Source of the DNA: Muricoccus pecuniae
GTDB lineage: Bacteria; Pseudomonadota; Alphaproteobacteria; Acetobacterales; Acetobacteraceae
Assembly: GCF_014199205.1 (NCBI RefSeq)
Contig: NZ_JACIJD010000004.1
Span: 62,001 to 126,000, forward strand
Direction: 5' to 3'
DNA length: 64,000 nucleotides
The notes below the pieces were generated by a model, which saw only the letters and a list, made by a program, of their open reading frames with translations, was not told where the DNA came from and searched no databases. The position numbers were made by a program, and so were the translations under genes. Below, piece after piece: positions 58,243 to 64,000 of the stretch (positions within the stretch are counted from its first letter, which is position 1; each line of letters starts with the position of its first letter).

Positions 58243-58278
58243 CCTGACCCTCCGCTTTTCCGGCTGCGACAGGCCGGT

Positions 58279-58303
58279 AACGCGCAAGGCCGCCGCATGT
58301 TCC
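58279..58303 (-). promoter_or_regulatory. EcfG-type general stress promoter for the 45-residue membrane protein
   Basis: On the minus strand this reads GGAAC (58303-58299), 16 bases, CGTT (58282-58279), an exact match to the alphaproteobacterial EcfG consensus. Transcription should start near 58272, giving a leader of about 30 bases with a ribosome site before the ATG at 58242. Confidence 0.7.
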
Positions 58304-58371
58304 CCTCCATCTCGCGGCGGACGGCGAGGTTGCGGCAGCGCGACCACAACCATTAAGGGTAGACAACCCCC

Positions 58372-58386
58372 TTAATCCTCGCTTAA
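58372..58386. promoter_or_regulatory. Full CtrA box, TTAA-N7-TTAA, upstream of the diguanylate cyclase
   Basis: TTAA (58372-58375), 7 bases, TTAA (58383-58386) is a perfect CtrA site. It overlaps an 8-base inverted repeat ATTAAGGG/CCCTTAAT (58352-58359, 58369-58376). It lies about 100 bases before the cyclase start at 58488. Confidence 0.7.
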
Positions 58387-58487
58387 CGCGTGTGTGAACC
58401 CGGATGCTCCGCAGCCGGGCCCGGCACCGCCGGACGCAACGAGTCGGAGGCCATCACAGGTCTTCGCCAGGACTGGAGGACAGGCCC

Positions 58488-60407
58488 GTGCCCCATCCCA
58501 CTGGAGCCGCCCCGTCCCGCCCGGCCAGCCGGAGGTTCCGCCTGGCCTTCCCGGCCATCCTCTCCCTCAGCCTCCTTCTCGTCGTCGCCGAGGCCTGGAA
58601 CGAGTGGAGCGGCCGCGAGCGGCAGATCGAGGAGACGGGGATCGCGGCCTCCAACCTCGCGCGCTCCCTCGTCCAGGAGGCGGAGAGCGACTTCGCCATG
58701 GCGGATGCGGCGCTGCTGGGCATCGTCGAGCAGGTGGAGGCGGAGGGCACGGCGGCGGGGACCCTCGCCCCCCTGCTCCGGCTCATGCGGCGGCAGCTCG
58801 ACATCCAGCCGAAGCTGAGGAACTTCTCCATCTACGGGCCGGACGGCACGCTGGCGCTCAGCTCCTTCCCCAGCTTCGCCACCGGCGCGAGCATCGCGGA
58901 CCGCGACTACTTCGCCCGCCACCGCGAGGAGGCCGGCGAGGGCATGCTCGTCGGCACGGCGGTGCGCAGCCGGCTGGACGGGGAGTGGATCGTCACCCTC
59001 TCCCGCCGCATCGGCGACGGGGCAGGCCGCTTCGGTGGCGTGGCCGTGGCCGCGATGGAGATCGAGGCCTTGTCGCGCGGCTTCGCGCGCTTCGACCTCG
59101 GCCGCCACGGCTCCGTCGCGCTGCTGCGCTCCGACGGGCGGCTGCTCGCGCGCAACCCGGTGGACGAGGCCGCGCTCGACGCGCCCATGTTCCGCCGCCT
59201 CCCCGGCGACCCCCTTTCCGAGGGGCGCCCCGGCCGCTTCCACTACGCCTCCCCCATCGACGGCATCGAGCGGCTGGGTGCCTATGAGACGGGGGAGCGC
59301 TACCCCATCGGCGTCATCGTCGGGCGCGGCGCGGTGGAGGCCCTGGCCGCTTGGACGGTGCGGGCCGCCCTGCGCGCCGGGGTGGTCCTCCTTCTCGCGG
59401 GGCTGCTGGTGCTGATGGGCCACCGCCTCGTCCGCCAGATCCGCCGGCGGCGGGAGGCGGAGGGGGGGCTGGCCGCGAGCGAGGCCCATTTCCGCCTGCT
59501 GGCCGAGCATGCGAGCGACATGGTCTCGCGCCTCGGCCCCGACGGGCTCATCCGCTACGCCTCCCCCGCCGCTGCCCGCCTGATCGGCCTGCCGCCGCGC
59601 GGGCTGATCGGCCGCCCGATGGAGGCGCTCGTCCTCCCCGAGGACCGCCCCGCCCTGCACGAGGCGCTGGCCGTGGCGGGCGAGCCGGGGCGCCAGGGGG
59701 AGGTGACCTGCCGGGTCTCGCGGCCGGACGGCTCGGTGGTCTGGCTGGAGACGACCCTCCGCCGCCTCGAACCCTCCCCCTCCGGCGAGGTGCACGGCTA
59801 TGTCGCCGTCTCCCGGGACGTGACGGAGCGGCGTTCCATGGAGTCACGGCTGGCGGAGCTGGCCTCCACGGACGGGCTGACCGGCCTGGCCAACCGCCGC
59901 CGCTTCGACGAGGTGCTGAACCGCGAGTGGCGCCGCGCCGCGCGGGAGGAGAGCTGCCTCGCCGTGCTGCTGCTGGACGTCGATCACTTCAAGGCCTTCA
60001 ACGACCTCTACGGCCATCTCTCCGGGGACGACGCCCTGCGCGAGGTGGCGCGGGCGATCGGCGAGACGATCCGCCGCCCCGGCGACCTGGCCGCGCGCTA
60101 CGGCGGGGAGGAGTTCGCGGCGGTGCTGCCGCGGACCGATGCCGCGGGCGCGCGCGAGGTGGCCGAGCGGATCAGGGGGGCGATCGCCGCGCTGGGCATC
60201 GGGCATGAGGGGAATGCGGCGGGCCATATCACGGCCAGCATCGGGGTGGCGGCGGTGCAGCCCCACGCCTTCAGCGCGCCGGACGCGCCGATGCTGCTGG
60301 GCGCGGCCGATTCGGCCCTCTACGAGGCGAAGAGGTCCGGGCGGGACCGGGTGTTCCAGGCGCCGCCCATCACGGTGATCCAGGCCCGGCGCGTCGCGGC
60401 GCGCTGA
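58488..60407 (+). CDS. Membrane diguanylate cyclase with periplasmic sensor, PAS and GGDEF domains
   Basis: This 639-residue protein would make c-di-GMP. It has a first membrane helix (about residues 16-35), a periplasmic PDC/dCache-like sensor, a second helix near 290-310, a PAS domain (about 330-450) and a GGDEF domain. The active site is GGEEF (residues 539-543), and an inhibitory RxxD site (RPGD, from residue 530) is present, so it should be active and product-inhibited. The start is GTG at 58488 with GGAGGA 7 bases upstream; an ATG at 58404 has no such site. A CtrA box lies upstream. Confidence 0.92.
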   Translation: MPHPTGAAPSRPASRRFRLAFPAILSLSLLLVVAEAWNEWSGRERQIEETGIAASNLARSLVQEAESDFAMADAALLGIVEQVEAEGTAAGTLAPLLRLMRRQLDIQPKLRNFSIYGPDGTLALSSFPSFATGASIADRDYFARHREEAGEGMLVGTAVRSRLDGEWIVTLSRRIGDGAGRFGGVAVAAMEIEALSRGFARFDLGRHGSVALLRSDGRLLARNPVDEAALDAPMFRRLPGDPLSEGRPGRFHYASPIDGIERLGAYETGERYPIGVIVGRGAVEALAAWTVRAALRAGVVLLLAGLLVLMGHRLVRQIRRRREAEGGLAASEAHFRLLAEHASDMVSRLGPDGLIRYASPAAARLIGLPPRGLIGRPMEALVLPEDRPALHEALAVAGEPGRQGEVTCRVSRPDGSVVWLETTLRRLEPSPSGEVHGYVAVSRDVTERRSMESRLAELASTDGLTGLANRRRFDEVLNREWRRAAREESCLAVLLLDVDHFKAFNDLYGHLSGDDALREVARAIGETIRRPGDLAARYGGEEFAAVLPRTDAAGAREVAERIRGAIAALGIGHEGNAAGHITASIGVAAVQPHAFSAPDAPMLLGAADSALYEAKRSGRDRVFQAPPITVIQARRVAAR

Positions 60408-60411
60408 GGCC

Positions 60412-61416
60412 TCAAGCGCTGCCCCGGCGCACCAGTTCGAAGCCGAGGTCGCGCTTCTGGCCCACGACCGCACCGGCAGCGGCGCCCGCCGTCTCGGCGA
60501 TCCGCGCCAGCACCATCTCCGCCGCCGCCCCGCCGATGCCGCGGGGATTGATGCTGATGGTCGTGATGCCCGGCGGGATCTCGGCGGCGAGGTCGAAGTC
60601 GCCGAAGCCGCTCACCCCAAGCCGGCCCGGCACGTCCCAGCCCTGGGCCACGGCCTCGAGCACGGCGCCGGCTGCGACGAAGTCGGTCACGCAGAAGAGG
60701 GCGTCCATCCCCGGGTCGCGTGCCATCAGCGCCCGCACTGCCGCGCGCCCCTGGGCCAGCCCGGCCGGGCCGCTGCCCTCCTCATGGATGAGCGTAGCGT
60801 CCAGCCCCGCCTCCCGCATGGCCTCCTCGAAGCCGCGGCGGCGCTCGGCGAAGCGGCGCATGGCGGGGCCGGGATAGTCGGCATAGCCGATCCGCCGCCG
60901 CCCCGTGGCGAGCAGGTGCTCCACCATGCGCCGGGCCGCGAGGCGGTCGGAGAAGCCGGCGGCCATGTCCATCGCGGGAATGTCGAGATTCCAGGCTTCC
61001 ACCACGGGGATGCCGGCGCCGCGGATCATCCGGCGCGAGGCCGCCCCGTGCTCCACCCCGATCGCCACCAGCCCGTCCGGCCGGTAGCCGAGCACGGTGG
61101 CGACGGCGCGGCGCTCCTCCTCCTCGCTCGGGCCGCACTCGGCGATTAGGAGCTGGTAGCCCGCCCGGCGCAGCGCGCCCGAAAGCCCTTCGAGGGCGTT
61201 GCCGAACTGCACCTCGGAGAGGGAGGCGATGGTGGCCGCGATCACGCGGCTGCGGCGGGAGGAGAGCTGCGCCGCGGCTCGGTTCGGCACGTAGCCGAGC
61301 TCCGCCGCCGCCGCCGCGATGCGCGCCCGCGCCGCGGCCGAGACCCGGCCGGACTCCTGGTAGGCCCGCGACACCGTCATCATCGAGACGCCCGCCATCC
61401 GGGCGACGTCCGACAT
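60412..61416 (-). CDS. LacI family transcriptional regulator (GntR-like)
   Basis: This 334-residue regulator has an N-terminal LacI helix-turn-helix and hinge (DVARMAGVSMMTVSRAYQ, then LGYVPNRAAAQLSS) and a sugar-binding-type effector domain (LVAIGVEHGAASRRM, VSGFGDFDLAAEIPPGITT). No transport or sugar catabolism gene is next to it, so its effector is unknown. A lac-like operator lies 83 bases upstream, suggesting autoregulation. It is convergent with the diguanylate cyclase, 4 bases apart. Confidence 0.9.
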   Translation of the reverse strand: MSDVARMAGVSMMTVSRAYQESGRVSAAARARIAAAAAELGYVPNRAAAQLSSRRSRVIAATIASLSEVQFGNALEGLSGALRRAGYQLLIAECGPSEEEERRAVATVLGYRPDGLVAIGVEHGAASRRMIRGAGIPVVEAWNLDIPAMDMAAGFSDRLAARRMVEHLLATGRRRIGYADYPGPAMRRFAERRRGFEEAMREAGLDATLIHEEGSGPAGLAQGRAAVRALMARDPGMDALFCVTDFVAAGAVLEAVAQGWDVPGRLGVSGFGDFDLAAEIPPGITTISINPRGIGGAAAEMVLARIAETAGAAAGAVVGQKRDLGFELVRRGSA

Positions 61417-61498
61417 GCGGACCCACCCTCCCTCGCGCTTCGTCCCGCCACCCTTGCCGATGCTCGCCTCCCCCGATCAAAGATGCTCGCTCTCGATA

Positions 61499-61513
61499 TT
61501 GTGAGCGTAACAA
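61499..61513. promoter_or_regulatory. Lac-like operator upstream of the LacI-family gene
   Basis: TTGTGAGCGTAACAA has arms TTGTGA and TAACAA (5 of 6 positions symmetric) around GCG. It equals the classical lac operator core with two bases removed. It is the most likely site for the adjacent regulator. The rest of 61417-61655 holds no gene that I can support. Confidence 0.55.
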
Positions 61514-61655
61514 ATTTTCGCGCTGCGGTGAAGCGCCCAGCGAAATCTTCGCGATGCAGCGCCAAGGTTCGGCAGCCCGATCTTGTCGGCCCCGGCATGG
61601 CGCGCGCTCGTGGCGTTGCTGTGGCGATGGCTGCCCACTGGCCCGCCCCGAGGGT

Positions 61656-62729
61656 TCAGATTCCGGGGAGGCGGGTGCGGGAGGCGGCGGCGCGGGCCAG
61701 GGCGGGAGAGAGGCCGGCGGCCAGGGCCAGCGTGCCGGGAGCCCTCTCCAGCAACCCGGCCAGCAGCCCGGCCCAGCGCATCGGGCGGCCGAGGCGGCGG
61801 TCCAGCGCCGCGTGGAAAGCCGTGGCGGGCCGGCCGGAGAGGATCGCCGCCGCCGCCTCCGCGCCGCCGGCCAGGGCCATGGCCACCCCGTCCCCGGCGA
61901 GGGAGGGGATCACCGCGAACTGGTCCCCGATCCGGTAGGGAGCCACCTCCCCGGCCGTGTCGCGGTGGCGGAAGCCGTAGGGAACGCCCGCCACGGCCAG
62001 CGGCCGCGTGGCCAGGGGCTCGGCGCCGCGCAGCAGCCGGGCGGCCAGGGCCGAGCCGCCGGAGACGCGGGCGAGGAGCGCGGCCGGGTCCCGCGCCTCC
62101 CGCCCGGCGGCGTCCAGCGCGCAGCAGAGATTCGCCCCTCCCCCCGCGCGCGGCTGGAAACCGGCATAGCCCCCGGCGAAGGGGAGCAGCAGCACCTCCT
62201 CCGGCATGGGCGCGGCCAGGCGCAGCGGCAGCTTCAGCCCGACCATCCCGCCCGGGGCGCGGCGGGCATGGCCGCGCAGCTCGTGCTTGCCTGTCGCCAG
62301 CACCAGCGCCGCGCCCCGCAGCACCGCGCCGTCGGAGAGGCGGGCGCTCCATCCCTCCCCGTCCCGCGCCGCGGCGGAAACGGCGCGGCCCCGCAGCACC
62401 CGCGCGCCGGCCTCCGAGGCGGCGGCGAGCAGGGCCTCGTCCAGCACGGCGCGGGGCAGGCTCCATGCCTGGAAGGGAAGGTCCCAGCCGGCCTCATGCC
62501 TCCCGGCGGCGAGGCGCGCGGCACCGATGGGCAGGGCGCCGAGGCCGGGAAGCGGGAGGCCCAGCCCCTCCAGCAGCCGCGCGGCATCGGGGCCGAGGAA
62601 CTCGCCGCAGACCTTCTCCCGCGCCGCCGCCTCGCGCTCGACCAGGGTCACCCGCGCCCCGCCGCGCGCGAGGGCGATGGCCGCCGCCGCCCCGGCCGGC
62701 CCGCCGCCCAGGACGAGCACATCGGTCAC
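61656..62729 (-). CDS. FAD-dependent oxidoreductase (geranylgeranyl reductase/monooxygenase-like)
   Basis: This 357-residue flavoprotein has the N-terminal FAD motif VLVLGGGPAGAAAAIALARGG, a KVCGEFLGPDA segment (with conserved Cys) and the second FAD motif VIPSLAGDGVAMALAGG. It belongs with group A monooxygenases and geranylgeranyl reductase-like enzymes. The GTG start at 62729 overlaps the methyltransferase stop (GTGA). In type III PKS clusters such an enzyme is thought to oxidise the aromatic polyketide; that role is an inference. Confidence 0.87.
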   Translation of the reverse strand: MTDVLVLGGGPAGAAAAIALARGGARVTLVEREAAAREKVCGEFLGPDAARLLEGLGLPLPGLGALPIGAARLAAGRHEAGWDLPFQAWSLPRAVLDEALLAAASEAGARVLRGRAVSAAARDGEGWSARLSDGAVLRGAALVLATGKHELRGHARRAPGGMVGLKLPLRLAAPMPEEVLLLPFAGGYAGFQPRAGGGANLCCALDAAGREARDPAALLARVSGGSALAARLLRGAEPLATRPLAVAGVPYGFRHRDTAGEVAPYRIGDQFAVIPSLAGDGVAMALAGGAEAAAAILSGRPATAFHAALDRRLGRPMRWAGLLAGLLERAPGTLALAAGLSPALARAAASRTRLPGI

Positions 62730-63436
62730 GGACGGCCAGCATCCGGGAGAGGGGCACCCGAGAGGGTCCAGCGGAAGGGAAAGGCCCAGCGCAGCTCCGC
62801 CCTCACCCCCGCCCGCGCGACCAGCCCCTCCCAATCGGCGCGGGAGAAGCCGCGGGCGATGGAGACCGTGCTGTCATGCACCACCATCGGGTCCATCCGC
62901 AGCAGCCGCACCCCGGCCCAGACCGTTGCCCAGGGGATGGGGTGGCGATGCAGGTCGCTGACGAGCCAGCCCAGCCGCGCCCGCGCCTCCATCCAGCGGA
63001 GAAAGCGCACCAGCAGCTCGTCCTCCAGGTGATGGGCGAAGAGGGCGCAGATAGCGGCGTCGAAGCGCTCGGCGGGGTCGAGGTCGAAGAGGTCGGCGGT
63101 GATCCAGCGCACGGGCAGGCCGGGATGCCGCGCCCGCGCATGGACGGCCGCGTGGGGCGAGCGGTCCAGCGCCGCCAGCTCCAGCGCCACGCCTCGCCGC
63201 GCGCCCCAGTCCGCGACGCGGGCGAGCATGTCCCCGCCGCCCGCGCCCACATCCAGCACGCTCATCCGCCGCACCCCCGTCCGCCGGGCCAGCGCGTCCA
63301 GCCAGCGGAGGGTGGGGCGGTAGGCGAGGCTCATGCGGTTGATGCGCTCGAGGTCGCGCAGGGCGGAGGAGAAGGCGGCGAAGTCCTGCGCCGCGTCGTC
63401 CATGATCTCCGGCGCCAGGGATCGCGCGCGCAGCAT
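62726..63436 (-). CDS. Class I SAM-dependent methyltransferase
   Basis: This 236-residue methyltransferase has the SAM-binding motif VLDVGAGGGDMLARVADWG and a second motif around LAALDRSPHAA, with ITADLFDLDP further on. It lies between the type III polyketide synthase and the FAD oxidoreductase and would methylate the polyketide product, by analogy with known phenolic-lipid gene sets. The ATG is at 63436, 11 bases after the PKS stop. Confidence 0.88.
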   Translation of the reverse strand: MLRARSLAPEIMDDAAQDFAAFSSALRDLERINRMSLAYRPTLRWLDALARRTGVRRMSVLDVGAGGGDMLARVADWGARRGVALELAALDRSPHAAVHARARHPGLPVRWITADLFDLDPAERFDAAICALFAHHLEDELLVRFLRWMEARARLGWLVSDLHRHPIPWATVWAGVRLLRMDPMVVHDSTVSIARGFSRADWEGLVARAGVRAELRWAFPFRWTLSGAPLPDAGRP

Positions 63437-63447
63437 CGGCCGCCCCC

Positions 63448-64000
63448 TCAGACGGTCGCGAAGCGCATGGTCTCGGCCGAGAGGCCGGGGCCGAAGGCCA
63501 TGGCGATGCCCCGCCGCCCCGCCTCCCCCGCCGCGATCATGTCGCGCAGCACGAACATGACGGTGGGAGAGGACATGTTCCCGTGCCCCTCCAGCACCGC
63601 GCGGGAGGCCGCCAGCGCGCCCCCGGGCGGGCGGCAGGATTCCTCCACCGCGTCCAGCACCGAGCGCCCGCCGGGATGGACGGCCCAGAGATCGTAGGCC
63701 GCCGCCTCCTTCCCCTCCAGCAGCGCGGGCAGGCGCGGCGGCAGGGCGCGGGCGAGGCTCTTCGGCACCTCGCCGGAGAGCACCATGTCGAAGCCGCTGT
63801 CGCCCACGCGCCAGGCGATCTGCTCCCGCGCCTCCGGCAGCAGGGCGCAGCGGAAGCCGTCCAGCCGCAGCCCCTCGGGATCGGCGCTGACGAGGGCGGC
63901 CGAGCAGCCATCCCCGAAGAGGAGGAAGCAGAGGAGCTGCTCCACCTCCGGCCGCTCCTGCAGGTGGAGGGTGCAGAGTTCGAGATTGACCACCAGCACG
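63448..64000 (-). CDS. Type III polyketide synthase, C-terminal part (cut by window edge)
   Basis: About 184 residues are visible; the gene continues beyond the right edge. It is a chalcone/stilbene-synthase-type enzyme: VNLELCTLHLQ, catalytic His in DLWAVHPGGRSVLDAVE, catalytic Asn in LEGHGNMSSPTVMFVL, and the closing motif AFGPGLSAETM. The catalytic Cys should lie outside the window. Such enzymes in bacteria make alkylresorcinols or alkylpyrones from long-chain starters, but the product here is unknown. Confidence 0.93.
   Translation of the reverse strand, partial: VLVVNLELCTLHLQERPEVEQLLCFLLFGDGCSAALVSADPEGLRLDGFRCALLPEAREQIAWRVGDSGFDMVLSGEVPKSLARALPPRLPALLEGKEAAAYDLWAVHPGGRSVLDAVEESCRPPGGALAASRAVLEGHGNMSSPTVMFVLRDMIAAGEAGRRGIAMAFGPGLSAETMRFATV

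Overview
The window is GC-rich (about 70%) and reads as a chromosomal segment of an alphaproteobacterium, most likely Rhodospirillales/Acetobacteraceae and Roseomonas-like. The grounds are the CtrA/ChpT phosphorelay proteins, the rhizobial-type cluster for very-long-chain lipid A acylation, a Bug-type tricarboxylate-binding protein, a gatB/yqeY - dnaG - rpoD block divergent from carA-carB-greA, and an EcfG-type stress promoter. The genus is an inference. Coding density is high, many genes overlap by 4 bases, and no insertion sequence, integrase or CRISPR array was seen.

Layout. 1-5103: six-gene operon acpXL, fabZXL, fabF2XL, fabF1XL, adh2XL, lpxXL, which makes and attaches a very-long-chain hydroxy fatty acid on lipid A. 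5104-9629: hydroxyisobutyrate dehydrogenase, an Aer-like chemoreceptor ending in a PilZ domain, and a divergent Lrp regulator / phenylalanine hydroxylase pair. 9626-18556: motility and cell-cycle control, with fliJ and fliI, divergent ctrA, then a minus-strand operon chpT-cheA-cheW-cheY-cheB-cheR. 18671-30702: housekeeping and small genes (DUF3553, TauE-like exporter, moaA, rarA, an esterase, a 2OG oxygenase-like protein, an RluA-type synthase, an AsmA protein, a CAT-anticodon tRNA, a MetX-like hydrolase, ppa). 30715-42820: GNAT, rpoD, dnaG, yqeY on the minus strand; carA, a small membrane protein, carB, greA and threonine dehydratase on the plus strand.

42849-56385: an HWE histidine kinase, then a catabolic block (fumarase/adenylosuccinate-lyase superfamily enzyme, Bug binding protein, MmgE/PrpD, FAD-linked oxidase, an IclR regulator, and a BisC-type molybdoenzyme), followed by a patatin-like phospholipase. 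The block is interrupted at about 51.7-52.9 kb by a truncated, frameshifted RelA/SpoT-like remnant and two small unknown genes. 56682-64000: two genes including a DUF2243 membrane protein, a 45-residue stress-type membrane protein, a diguanylate cyclase with an upstream CtrA box, a LacI-type regulator with a lac-like operator, and the end of a type III polyketide synthase operon (FAD oxidoreductase, methyltransferase, PKS) that runs off the right edge.

The most notable signals are regulatory. (1) carA has an in-frame N-terminal helix-turn-helix segment, and two perfect TGGGAA-N5-TTCCCA palindromes lie in the promoter gap it shares with yqeY-dnaG-rpoD. (2) Two near-identical operators sit at the same distance before the lyase and the molybdoenzyme and probably tie both to the IclR regulator between them. 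(3) CtrA, ChpT, chemotaxis, a PilZ chemoreceptor and a CtrA-box diguanylate cyclase together suggest coupling of cell cycle, motility and c-di-GMP.
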